Source: an uncultured Lachnospiraceae bacterium
GTDB taxonomy: Bacteria > Bacillota > Clostridia > Lachnospirales > Lachnospiraceae
NCBI GenBank assembly: GCA_910587305.1
Contig: CAJUKV010000060.1
Span: forward strand, 1-16,547
DNA: 16,547 nt
Reading direction: 5' to 3'
Part shown: in pieces, positions 1 to 6,726 of the stretch
Layout: every line of letters starts with the position of its first letter
How positions within the stretch are numbered: position 1 is the first letter of the stretch
Notes under the pieces: generated by a model
The model's database searches: none
What the model saw: only the letters and a program-made list of their open reading frames with translations
What the model was told of the DNA's origin: nothing
Position numbers and translations under genes: made by a program

Positions 1-726
1 CAAAGAGTATCGGCAGAAACTCAGGAGAAACTGTCTATACAGGAATTTATCAACAACCTTGATGTGGAATTTCCTGCGTCAGATGTAATGTCGGCGGCAG
101 CCAGGGCGATAGAAGAAAGGGCATATGACCATATAGAGTATATCCGTTTAAATCCGGATGAGAAAATTATAAGTTGGACGAATATGGAATATACACTTTT
201 CCGGGCATTGGAATATGCAAGGTATGGTGAGATTATTACAAAGGGATTCCAGTCGGTAGATGAATTTGTCCGTGTTGCCAATGTTGTGTTAAACCGCAGA
301 AAAAGTCGTGCGGGAAAAAGCCTTGAGCATCATTTGTCAGCAATATTTGATGGGAATTGTATTGAGTATTCGTCACAGGCAATTACAGAAGGAAATAAAA
401 AGCCGGATTTCCTTTTTCCTTCACAGAAAGCATACCATGATTATGGATTTCCCGTTGATAACATTGTTTCACTGGCTGCTAAAACTACCTGTAAAGACAG
501 ATGGAGACAGGTGCTGAATGAAGCAGACCGTCTAAGGGATAAGCCGAAATACCTCTGTACACTGCAACAGGGAATATCAGGGGCGCAGATGGATGAAATG
601 CAGGCGGAAAATGTTATACTGGTTGTGCCGAAGCCTTATATAGCAACATACCCCAAAGATCGGAGGAACAGGATATGGACATTAGCCCGGTTTGTGCAAT
701 ATGTAAAAACGATTGAGGGCAAATAA
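1..726 (+). CDS. EcoRII-type restriction endonuclease, C-terminal catalytic part (5' end outside window)
   Basis: The reading frame is open from base 1 to the TAA at 724-726, so the gene starts upstream; 241 residues are visible. The C-terminal half matches the EcoRII-C/PspGI catalytic family from memory: an RRKSRAGKSLEHH stretch, a KPDFLFP segment carrying the acidic metal ligand, an AAKTTCKDRWRQ segment carrying the catalytic lysine(s), then LNEADR and LVVP blocks. Together these form a PD-(D/E)xK nuclease core. EcoRII-family enzymes cut at CCWGG or similar sites and have a Dcm-like cytosine-5 methyltransferase as partner, presumably upstream. The vsr gene 1 bp downstream fits that specificity. 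Whether an EcoRII-type N-terminal effector domain exists cannot be seen. The exact recognition site is inference. No truncation or frameshift is visible within the window. Confidence 0.88.
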   Translation, partial: QRVSAETQEKLSIQEFINNLDVEFPASDVMSAAARAIEERAYDHIEYIRLNPDEKIISWTNMEYTLFRALEYARYGEIITKGFQSVDEFVRVANVVLNRRKSRAGKSLEHHLSAIFDGNCIEYSSQAITEGNKKPDFLFPSQKAYHDYGFPVDNIVSLAAKTTCKDRWRQVLNEADRLRDKPKYLCTLQQGISGAQMDEMQAENVILVVPKPYIATYPKDRRNRIWTLARFVQYVKTIEGK

Positions 727-727
727 G

Positions 728-1177
728 ATGGATATAAAAAGCCCGGAAGAACGAAGTAAAAATATGGCGGCGATTCGTTCAAAGAATACTAAGCCTGAAA
801 TATATTTCAGAAAACTGCTGTTTGCACAGGGATACAGATACAGCCTTAATTCAGGGAAAATATCCGGACATCCGGATATTTATCTCCGGAAATATAATAC
901 TGCGATTTTTATTCATGGGTGTTTCTGGCACAGGCATTCAGGTTGCCGGTATGCTTATATGCCAAAATCCAGGGTTGAATTCTGGCATAAGAAATTTGAA
1001 GCGAATATTAAGAGGGATTTATTTGTCAGGATGGAGTTACAGGATAAAGATATTAAGTGTCTGATTGTGTGGGAGTGTACGGTTAAGAGAATGAAAAAAA
1101 ATCAGGCAGACTGCGAAAAATATTTGAAACTGGCAGAAAAATTTTTGAAAAACGATCAGCTATTTCTGGAAATCTAG
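728..1177 (+). CDS. vsr: Very short patch repair (Vsr) DNA mismatch endonuclease
   Basis: 149 residues, the usual Vsr length (about 135-155). Family blocks are present in order: RSKNMAAIRSKNTKPE near the N-terminus, GHPDIYL with the catalytic Asp, AIFIHGCFWHRHSGC with the Cys/His zinc site and catalytic His, a PKSRVEFWHKKFEANIKRD block, and a closing VWEC. Vsr nicks 5' of the T in T:G mismatches formed when 5-methylcytosine deaminates, and it normally accompanies a C5 methyltransferase. ATG at 728 is chosen over an in-frame TTG at 713 because family members begin with a D-x-x-S/T-P-E-x-R-S block right at the start. The start lies 1 bp after the stop of the restriction gene, so translational coupling is likely. 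Only 32 bp separate it from hisG. Confidence 0.93.
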   Translation: MDIKSPEERSKNMAAIRSKNTKPEIYFRKLLFAQGYRYSLNSGKISGHPDIYLRKYNTAIFIHGCFWHRHSGCRYAYMPKSRVEFWHKKFEANIKRDLFVRMELQDKDIKCLIVWECTVKRMKKNQADCEKYLKLAEKFLKNDQLFLEI

Positions 1178-1209
1178 TCGAATTTGCAGGTTGGGAAGGG
1201 AGTGATGTT

Positions 1210-1869
1210 ATGAAAATGAGTGAAGACAGGTATTTGACGTTTGCCCTTGGAAAAGGAAGGCTTGCAGATAAAACGTTAGAGCTTTTTGAGCAGATTGGCA
1301 TCACCTGCGAGGAAATGCACGATAAGAAGTCAAGAAAATTAATTTTTGTAAACGAAGAAAATAAGCTGCGGTTCTTTCTGTCAAAAGGGCCGGATGTTCC
1401 TACCTATGTGGAATACGGCGCGGCGGATATCGGCGTGGTCGGCAAGGATACCATACTGGAAGAAAACAGGAGAGCGTATGAAGTGCTTGATTTGGGATTT
1501 GGCGCATGCCGTATGTGCGTATGCGGACCGGCCTCAGCCAAAGAGCTTTTACTTCACCATGAGAGAATCCGTGTGGCAAGCAAATATCCTGTGATTGCGA
1601 AGGATTACTTTTATAATAAGAAGCATCAGACAGTGGATATTATTAAGCTGAACGGCTCCGTGGAGCTTGGGCCTATTGTGGGGCTTTCCGATGTGATTGT
1701 GGATATCGTGGAAACAGGCTCCACCCTGAAAGAAAACGGGCTCGAGGTGTTGGAGGTAATCTGTCCCCTTTCAGCACGGATGATTGTCAATCAGGTGAGT
1801 ATGCAGATGGAAACGGAGCGTATCAGAAATCTTATTTCACGATTGAAAAATCTGGTAGATAAAGCATAG
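1210..1869 (+). CDS. hisG: ATP phosphoribosyltransferase, short form (catalytic subunit)
   Basis: Step 1 of histidine biosynthesis: ATP plus PRPP gives phosphoribosyl-ATP. At 219 residues it is the short HisG form, without the C-terminal histidine-binding domain. Visible motifs are the N-terminal GKGRLADKTLELF, a GAADIGVVGKD block, VELGPIVGLSDVIVDIVETG, and STLKENGL with the PRPP-binding region. Short HisG works as a hetero-octamer with HisZ, the regulatory subunit. No hisZ is in the window, so it should be upstream of the restriction genes or elsewhere. A purine-rich GGGAAGGGAG just upstream supports the ATG at 1210; an overlapping ATG at 1205 stops at once. There is only a 32-bp gap to vsr and no terminator is evident there, so read-through from the restriction locus is possible. 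Confidence 0.95.
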   Translation: MKMSEDRYLTFALGKGRLADKTLELFEQIGITCEEMHDKKSRKLIFVNEENKLRFFLSKGPDVPTYVEYGAADIGVVGKDTILEENRRAYEVLDLGFGACRMCVCGPASAKELLLHHERIRVASKYPVIAKDYFYNKKHQTVDIIKLNGSVELGPIVGLSDVIVDIVETGSTLKENGLEVLEVICPLSARMIVNQVSMQMETERIRNLISRLKNLVDKA

Positions 1870-1895
1870 AAATAAATTTCATAGAAATAAATTTT
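1866..1895 (+). repeat. Tandem 15-bp duplication at the hisG stop
   Basis: ATAGAAATAAATTTC (1866-1880) is followed immediately by ATAGAAATAAATTTT (1881-1895), 14/15 identical. The first copy contains the hisG TAG stop, and the second repeats the TAG in the same frame. This looks like a small slippage duplication. Confidence 0.8.
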
Positions 1896-1897
1896 CA

Positions 1898-1921
1898 GGT
1901 TGTCAAATATTATAGACAGCC
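1898..1921 (+). other. Hairpin in the hisG-hisD gap
   Basis: GGTTGTC (1898-1904) pairs with GACAGCC (1915-1921) across a 10-nt AT loop, a 7-bp stem with one G-U. No U tract follows, so it is not a classical terminator. A TATAAT at 1945-1950 downstream could be the -10 of an internal hisD promoter, but no good -35 was found for it. Confidence 0.4.
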
Positions 1922-2007
1922 AGGATATAGGGGAAAAAATATTTTATAATGTAAAATATGTGCGGCATGAGAAAGAAGATACAGGAAATCAGGAAGGAGT
2001 CGGCGCT

Positions 2008-3297
2008 ATGCGTATTGTTGAGTTAAACAGCGAAACAAGAAATAATCTTTTGGAGAATCTTCTTAAAAGGAGCCCAAACAACTATGGACAATATGAACAG
2101 GCAGTGAATGAAATCATTGATCAGGTTCGCCGGAAAAAGGATGAGGCGCTTTTTGCCTATACTTTAAAATTTGATCACTGTGAGATTACGGCTGATACTA
2201 TCAGGGTTACGGAGGACGAAATCAGACAGGCTTATGAAAGCACGGATCCTGCCTTGGTAGAGGTAATGAAAAAATCCGCCGCAAACATCAGAAAATTTCA
2301 TCAAAAGCAATTACACAACAGCTGGATTTCGCCGGAAAGCGACGGGACTATTTTAGGCCAGAGAATTACGCCCATTGAAATATCCGGCGTTTACGTGCCG
2401 GGAGGAAAAGCGGCTTATCCGTCCAGCGTTTTGATGAACGTGCTGCCCGCTAAGGTGGCCGGCGTTTCAAGAATCATTATGACAACCCCGCCGGATGCCA
2501 CGGGAAAAGTAAATTCGGGCACGCTGGTTGCGGCGGATATTGCAGGGGTAGATGAAATCTATAAGGCGGGGGGCGCACAGGCAATCGCCGCAATGGCTTT
2601 TGGAACGGAAAGCATTCCAAGGGTGGATAAAATCACCGGCCCCGGCAACATTTTCGTGGCCCTGGCAAAGAAAGCATGCTTTGGCTATGTGAGCATTGAC
2701 TCCATCGCAGGCCCAAGCGAAATTCTGGTGCTGGCGGACGAGACGGCCAATCCCAGATATGTGGCGGCTGATCTTTTATCTCAGGCGGAGCATGACGAGA
2801 TGGCAAGCGCTATTTTGATTACTACCAGCAGAGAGCTTGCCGGGCAGGTTTCCGAACAGGTGGACAAATTTGTTTCGGAGCTTTCCCGCAAAGAGATCAT
2901 TGAAAAGTCGTTAGAAGCGTACGGATATATTTTGGTTGCCTCCGATATGGACGAGGCAATCAAGGCGGCAAACGAAATTGCCTCTGAACATTTGGAAATT
3001 TTGACAAAGAACCCCTTTGAAATCATGACGAAAATTAAAAATGCAGGGGCGATTTTCCTTGGGGAATATTCCTCGGAGCCTTTGGGCGATTATTTTGCGG
3101 GCCCCAATCATATTTTGCCAACCAACGGTACCGCAAGATTTTTCTCACCGCTGAATGTGGATGATTTTTTGAAAAAGACAAGCATCGTTTCCTATTCTCG
3201 GGACGCACTTTATAAAGCGCATAAAGACATTGCATTATTTGCGGAAAAAGAAGGATTGACGGCTCATGCAAATTCGATTAAAGTAAGATTTGAATAA
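2008..3297 (+). CDS. hisD: Histidinol dehydrogenase
   Basis: Catalyses the last two steps of histidine synthesis, oxidising L-histidinol to L-histidine with two NAD+. It is 429 residues, a normal length. The start is ATG 2008, with AGGAAGGAG at 1991-1999 and a spacing of 8. The frame stays open upstream to a TTG at 1900, but those 36 residues do not look like HisD. All four zinc ligands of the E. coli enzyme have counterparts: Q259 and H262 in LLSQAEHDE, D361 in EPLGDYFAGPNH, and H420 in LTAHANSI. GPGNIFVALAKK, SIDSIAGPSEILVLAD and SEHLEI blocks are intact. It lies 138 bp after hisG and 185 bp before hisIE, presumably in one transcript, though the gaps are wide for a clostridial operon. Confidence 0.96.
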   Translation: MRIVELNSETRNNLLENLLKRSPNNYGQYEQAVNEIIDQVRRKKDEALFAYTLKFDHCEITADTIRVTEDEIRQAYESTDPALVEVMKKSAANIRKFHQKQLHNSWISPESDGTILGQRITPIEISGVYVPGGKAAYPSSVLMNVLPAKVAGVSRIIMTTPPDATGKVNSGTLVAADIAGVDEIYKAGGAQAIAAMAFGTESIPRVDKITGPGNIFVALAKKACFGYVSIDSIAGPSEILVLADETANPRYVAADLLSQAEHDEMASAILITTSRELAGQVSEQVDKFVSELSRKEIIEKSLEAYGYILVASDMDEAIKAANEIASEHLEILTKNPFEIMTKIKNAGAIFLGEYSSEPLGDYFAGPNHILPTNGTARFFSPLNVDDFLKKTSIVSYSRDALYKAHKDIALFAEKEGLTAHANSIKVRFE

Positions 3298-3356
3298 GGC
3301 GAAAAGATTTTCTAAGGCGTCAAATGACGCCGCCTAAGAAAATCTAAGTTTCGCCT
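3297..3356 (+). repeat. Long imperfect hairpin immediately after hisD
   Basis: Nested inverted repeat starting on the last base of the hisD stop. AGGCGAAA (3297-3304) pairs with TTTCGCCT (3349-3356), AGATTTTCT (3305-3313) with AGAAAATCT (3337-3345), and GGCGTC (3316-3321) with GACGCC (3326-3331). That gives about 23 paired bases with small internal loops. No U tract follows, so it may be an RNA stabiliser or processing hairpin, an attenuator element, or a small dispersed repeat. Confidence 0.65.
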
Positions 3357-3361
3357 CAAAG

Positions 3362-3378
3362 AATCGCCGTAGGCGATT
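3362..3378 (+). other. Short perfect hairpin upstream of hisIE
   Basis: AATCGCC (3362-3368), loop GTA, GGCGATT (3372-3378): a perfect 7-bp stem. A further inverted pair, CGTTTGA (3404-3410) with TCAAACG (3447-3453), lies between here and the hisIE start, so the whole 185-bp gap is structured. Its function is unknown. Confidence 0.5.
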
Positions 3379-3482
3379 TCTCTAAATGCAATGAGCCGAT
3401 TTGCGTTTGATAGTTCTTGTATTGCTTATGCGCAAAGCGGGCATTTTCAAACGAAACATAAGAAGAAGGAATGAGTTTTAAC

Positions 3483-4769
3483 ATGAATGGACTAAAAAAG
3501 TTTATACCATGTATTTATCTTTTAAATGAAAAGGCGGTTGCCGGCTTTCAGGATGATACTGTGATCAGCGAGGATCCCGCGGCGCTTGCCGGATTTTATG
3601 GGGACAATAATGCGGATGAACTGATTGTTTTTGATTTATCCACGGACGACTTAAGCCATGAAGCCGCCCTTGACAAAATAAAAAGTATATGCAGTCAGGC
3701 CCAGATTCCTGTGACAGGGGCCGGAAATGTCAGACGTATGGAGGATGTTAAAAAGCTTCTCTATGCCGGATGCGCCAAGGCGGCTCTCAACTATTCCAGG
3801 GAAGATAACGTTGCGCTTACCAAAGAGGTTTCCCTTAAATTTGGCAAGGATAAGATTGTGGCCTGCATTGCGGAGGCTTCCGAGATAGAAGCGGGCGAAG
3901 GCGTTCTTTCCGAGTTTGTAGGCGAGGTTATCCTTATCAAAGAAAAAACCATTAAGCAGGCTATTGAAGTGGCGAAGATTCCCCTTGTGGTGACATTGCC
4001 GGAAGTATCTCTTGACAAAATTATCGAGCTTTTATCCTGCACAAATGTATTGGGAGTGACAGGGCCTGCCATCAACGCCAACGCAAAGCAGATCAATGAT
4101 ATCAAAGATTTGTGCGCGGATAATGGGATTGGCGTTAAGACCTTTGAACCGGCCATTAAGTGGAAGGAGCTTACCACAAATTCCGATGGGTTAGTGCCGG
4201 TGGTGGTCCAGGATTATAAAACCCGTGAAGTATTGATGGTGGCTTACATGAACGAGGAAGCCTATTTACATACCTTAAAAAGCGGCCGCATGACCTATTA
4301 CAGCAGGAGCCGTAAGCAGCAATGGATCAAGGGAGAAACCAGCGGCCATTTTCAGTATGTGAAGGAACTGACGGCGGACTGCGATAAGGATACGATTCTG
4401 GCAAAGGTTTCGCAGGTGGGTGCGGCCTGCCATACGGGAAGCCGCAGCTGCTTTTTTAACGAAATTGTGAAAAAGGAATATGATGCCTCTAATCCTCTGA
4501 TGGTGTTTGAGGATGTTTTGGGCGTAATCAAAGACAGGAAGGTACATCCCAAGGAAGGGTCTTATACAAATTATCTTTTTGATAAAGGCATCGACAAAAT
4601 TTTAAAGAAGCTGGGGGAGGAGGCGACGGAAATCGTGATTGCCGCCAAAAATCCTAACGCCAATGAAATCAAATATGAGATTGCGGATTTTCTGTACCAT
4701 ATGATGGTTCTTATGGTTGAAAAGGGAGTAACGTGGGAAGAAATCACGGAGGAATTGGATAAAAGATAA
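3483..4769 (+). CDS. hisIE: HisIE (phosphoribosyl-AMP cyclohydrolase / phosphoribosyl-ATP diphosphatase) with an N-terminal HisF-like pseudo-domain
   Basis: Performs steps 2 and 3 of histidine synthesis. There are three parts. Residues 1 to about 230 resemble HisF/HisA (FIPCIYL, DPAALAGFY, ADELIVFDL, IPVTGAGNVRRMEDVKKLL). The HisF catalytic Asp of the CLDV motif is Tyr12 here and the Asp of the VVAIDA motif is Ala, so this barrel is probably inactive as a cyclase. From about 237 to 335 is HisI, with MTYYSRSRKQQW, DCDKDTIL and CHTGSRSCFF metal-site motifs intact. From about 340 to 428 is HisE, with KKLGEEATEIVIAAKN and EIADFLYHMMVLM intact. ATG 3483 is preferred because it gives MNGLKKFIPCIYL, the usual family start, with AGAAGGA 12 bp upstream; the in-frame ATG at 3471 directly abuts that AGAAGGA, leaving no spacer. 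A terminator follows at 4779. Confidence 0.92.
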   Translation: MNGLKKFIPCIYLLNEKAVAGFQDDTVISEDPAALAGFYGDNNADELIVFDLSTDDLSHEAALDKIKSICSQAQIPVTGAGNVRRMEDVKKLLYAGCAKAALNYSREDNVALTKEVSLKFGKDKIVACIAEASEIEAGEGVLSEFVGEVILIKEKTIKQAIEVAKIPLVVTLPEVSLDKIIELLSCTNVLGVTGPAINANAKQINDIKDLCADNGIGVKTFEPAIKWKELTTNSDGLVPVVVQDYKTREVLMVAYMNEEAYLHTLKSGRMTYYSRSRKQQWIKGETSGHFQYVKELTADCDKDTILAKVSQVGAACHTGSRSCFFNEIVKKEYDASNPLMVFEDVLGVIKDRKVHPKEGSYTNYLFDKGIDKILKKLGEEATEIVIAAKNPNANEIKYEIADFLYHMMVLMVEKGVTWEEITEELDKR

Positions 4770-4778
4770 ATCATGGAA

Positions 4779-4821
4779 GTGTGCATCGCATAATTTGGCT
4801 TTGTGGTGCATACTTTTTATT
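4779..4821 (+). terminator. Rho-independent terminator closing the his gene run
   Basis: GTGTGCATCGCA (4779-4790) pairs with TGTGGTGCATAC (4802-4813) over its full 12 bp with three G-U wobbles. The loop is 11 nt and TTTTTATT follows. It starts 9 bp after the hisIE stop. The right arm covers the upstream end of the next open frame, which argues for a later start of that gene. Confidence 0.8.
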
Positions 4822-4845
4822 AAGAATTATTCGGACAAATATTAT

Positions 4846-5211
4846 ATGAGTAAAGTAAACGCAAACAAAAAGCTGGAATTAATAAAAGCAATCCGAATGC
4901 AGAATCAGTATAACAGACAATTATTTCGCTCGAGAGAAGGATTTTTATATTCAGATGAGCCGGAGATAAGGCGCGGGGAGCTGTACGGCCTGGAAACGCC
5001 TGAAAAAATGGCCGTTCCCGAACAAGATAAGGAAAGTGTCTTTGGGAGCTTTCGAATCCGTTTTGCCATAGCGGTTATTTTGCTTTTGTGCTTTATTTTA
5101 TGTGATGTGAACCAGTTAAGCTATGAAGGGGAAAATACAGATACCTTTTATGGCAGAATAACCAGAAGCTTTGAACTAAAAGAACTCTTTGAACAAATGG
5201 AAAATTTATGA
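4846..5211 (+). CDS. Small single-pass membrane protein of unknown function
   Basis: 121 residues, not recognised as any named family. Residues 1-70 are charged and hydrophilic (rich in Lys, Arg and Glu, with MSKVNANKKLELIKAIRMQN at the front). One membrane segment runs from about 71 to 88 (IRFAIAVILLLCFILCDV). A short, mainly acidic tail of about 33 residues ends in FELKELFEQMENL. By the positive-inside rule the N-terminus is probably cytoplasmic. The frame is open back to a TTG at 4795, but that part overlaps the terminator arm, so ATG 4846 is chosen although its ribosome binding site is weak. It lies between the his genes and an MFS gene on the same strand and may be its own transcription unit. 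The intact, well-composed frame suggests a real gene. Confidence 0.65.
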   Translation: MSKVNANKKLELIKAIRMQNQYNRQLFRSREGFLYSDEPEIRRGELYGLETPEKMAVPEQDKESVFGSFRIRFAIAVILLLCFILCDVNQLSYEGENTDTFYGRITRSFELKELFEQMENL

Positions 5212-5271
5212 TATACTCCATTTATATCAAAGAAAAAAGGATACGTTTTTATGAAAAGTCCAATCTGACAA

Positions 5272-5330
5272 GTACACACAGCAATCTTTTGGGAAAAGGC
5301 ATTGCATCTGCAATGCATAGTTTTGTGTAC
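5272..5330 (+). promoter_or_regulatory. Nested inverted repeats upstream of the MFS gene
   Basis: GTACACA (5272-5278) and TGTGTAC (5324-5330) are perfect inverted repeats. They bracket a perfect 8-bp inverted repeat, GCATTGCA (5299-5306) / TGCAATGC (5309-5316). This could be a structured leader or operator pair for the transporter gene at 5356, or a weak terminator for the small gene before it. No U tract is present. Confidence 0.45.
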
Positions 5331-5355
5331 GTAAAAGTTAGAAAGGGCTATTTTT

Positions 5356-6495
5356 ATGAAAAGAAACATCTATCTGATGTATGCCATTGCATTGCTGCAG
5401 GGCATGGTTTTTTATGGGCCTGTGGCCACATTATACAGGCAGGTTCATGGCGTTTCCATTTTTCAAATCACAATGATTGAAAGTATATCATTGTTTTTGT
5501 GCATTTTGCTTGAGCTGCCCTGGGGGATTGTGGCGGACAGGATTGGCTATAAGAAAACTCTGGTTTTTTGCTGTTGGCTTTATCTGATTTCCAAAATCGT
5601 TTTCTGGCAGGCCGACGGATTTTTTTGGTTTTTGGCGGAGCGCGTTATGTTAAGCTTTGTCATTGCAGGCTTTTCAGGGGTGGATACCAGCATATTGTAT
5701 CTCTCCGACAAGGAAAACAGTCAAAAGGTTTTCGGTATCTATGCCAGCCTGCAGATGGCGGGATTGTTGTTTGCATCCTGTATATTTTCTGTTTTTATCA
5801 GGAATAATTATCAGCTTGCAGGGTTTTGTACGGTGGTCAGCTATGGAATTGCCGCGGTTTTATCCCTGTGGCTTATTGAAGTAAAAAATAAGTCGCCGGA
5901 AAAGGTGAGCCTGCAGAGATTTCAAAGTTCATTGAAAGAGACTTTAGGAAATCGGAATCTGTTGCTTTTTCTGATTGGAGTTGCTTTTTTGTCGGAAACC
6001 CATCAGACCGTCACCGTTTTTCTCAATCAATTGCAGTATGAAAAATGCGGTCTTGACAGTTCTGAAATCGGCTATATTTACGTGATAGCAACGCTGATTG
6101 GTATGACGGGCAGATATTCCGTCCGGGTGACAAAGAAAATTGGGAGGAAATATTCTCTCATTCTCTTTAGCGGTTTTGCCGCAATATCGTGTGTGGTTCT
6201 TGTATTTACCAGCTATGCTTTGCTGTCCGTCGGCAGTATTTTACTGCTTCGCTTTTCGGACACTTTGTTTCAGCCGCTCCGGATGCAGATACAAAATCAG
6301 CAGGTACAAAGCCATGACCGGGCTACGGTACTGAGCATCCATGCAATGATAACAGACAGCATAGCAATTATTACAAATTTAATTTTTGGTTTCCTTGCGG
6401 AAAGGGAATTGAGACTTGCATTTTTCTTTGGGACAGGCATTTGTATTTTTAGTCTGTTTTTGTTCCGGCGTACAATTAGACGGATGGATACGTAA
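5356..6495 (+). CDS. Major facilitator superfamily transporter
   Basis: 379 residues, very hydrophobic, with about 12 predicted membrane helices by eye. The MFS signature between helices 2 and 3 is clear: GIVADRIGYKK at residues 57-67. A central hydrophilic loop around residues 176-195 (EVKNKSPEKVSLQRFQ) divides two six-helix halves, as usual. The start ATG 5356 follows AGAAAGGG with a spacing of about 8. The substrate cannot be told from sequence; small MFS proteins of this type are often drug or metabolite efflux pumps. It lies 144 bp after the small membrane protein, and nested inverted repeats in that gap suggest local control. A hairpin 30 bp past its stop (6525-6553) may end the transcript. 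Confidence 0.85.
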   Translation: MKRNIYLMYAIALLQGMVFYGPVATLYRQVHGVSIFQITMIESISLFLCILLELPWGIVADRIGYKKTLVFCCWLYLISKIVFWQADGFFWFLAERVMLSFVIAGFSGVDTSILYLSDKENSQKVFGIYASLQMAGLLFASCIFSVFIRNNYQLAGFCTVVSYGIAAVLSLWLIEVKNKSPEKVSLQRFQSSLKETLGNRNLLLFLIGVAFLSETHQTVTVFLNQLQYEKCGLDSSEIGYIYVIATLIGMTGRYSVRVTKKIGRKYSLILFSGFAAISCVVLVFTSYALLSVGSILLLRFSDTLFQPLRMQIQNQQVQSHDRATVLSIHAMITDSIAIITNLIFGFLAERELRLAFFFGTGICIFSLFLFRRTIRRMDT

Positions 6496-6524
6496 TTTGA
6501 GGCTGTTTCGGAGCTATATAAAAT

Positions 6525-6553
6525 CAAGCAGGGAAGATTTTTCTCCCTACTTG
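6525..6553 (+). terminator. Terminator-like hairpin after the MFS gene
   Basis: CAAGCAGGGA (6525-6534) pairs with TCCCTACTTG (6544-6553) with one C/A mismatch; the loop is 9 nt. There is no downstream U tract, so it is a poor intrinsic terminator. A similar hairpin sequence recurs at 11049-11077, which suggests a dispersed repeat. Confidence 0.45.
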
Positions 6554-6558
6554 TGCGC

Positions 6559-6601
6559 CGAGCGTCCGTCAGTTTGCCGATATACTTCCTTTGGACGTTC
6601 G
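6559..6601 (+). other. Hairpin in the MFS-radical SAM gap
   Basis: CGAGCGTCC (6559-6567) pairs with GGACGTTCG (6593-6601), 9 bp with one G-U, loop 25 nt. It is part of a gene-free 335-bp stretch (6496-6830) that is almost entirely inverted repeats. Confidence 0.5.
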
Positions 6602-6622
6602 TGTATATAAAATAAGTCAAAA

Positions 6623-6674
6623 CCCCGCCGCAAGCAGCGGGGCATCAAATTTGAAACGCCCCAAGGGGTGGGGC
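6623..6674 (+). other. Mutually exclusive GC hairpins (attenuator-like)
   Basis: Four GC segments lie in series: CCCCGC (6623-6628), GCGGGGC (6637-6643), GCCCC (6658-6662) and GGGGC (6670-6674). Segment 1 can pair with 2 and 3 with 4, or 2 can pair with 3 instead, with CAAATTTG in that loop. This 1:2/3:4 versus 2:3 layout is the shape of an attenuator or switch, but no U-tract terminator or ligand domain is recognised. Confidence 0.45.
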
Positions 6675-6705
6675 AAAAGACCCTCGCGGCAGTCGCCAAA
6701 TGCCT

Positions 6706-6726
6706 AAGCCAACCAACGGTTGGCTT
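6706..6726 (+). other. Perfect 9-bp hairpin
   Basis: AAGCCAACC (6706-6714), loop AAC, GGTTGGCTT (6718-6726). A few bases further, GCCGGCCGGC (6773-6782) is a self-complementary GC block whose CGGCCG can also pair with CGGCCG at 6813-6818, just before the ribosome binding site of the radical SAM gene. Confidence 0.55.

Noticed and set aside
1178..1209. T-box or histidine leader peptide upstream of hisG
   Set aside because: The gap to vsr is only 32 bp, no T-box AGGGTGG-type motif is present, and no His-codon-rich short frame is seen.
3791..4177. 128-codon open frame on the - strand
   Set aside because: It is antisense to hisIE, which has clear motifs, and has no recognisable domain; other antisense frames over hisD, the radical SAM gene and rng were discarded likewise.
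5208..5480. 90-codon open frame on the + strand before the MFS gene
   Set aside because: It overlaps the MFS coding start in another frame and crosses the inverted-repeat region; no ribosome binding site.
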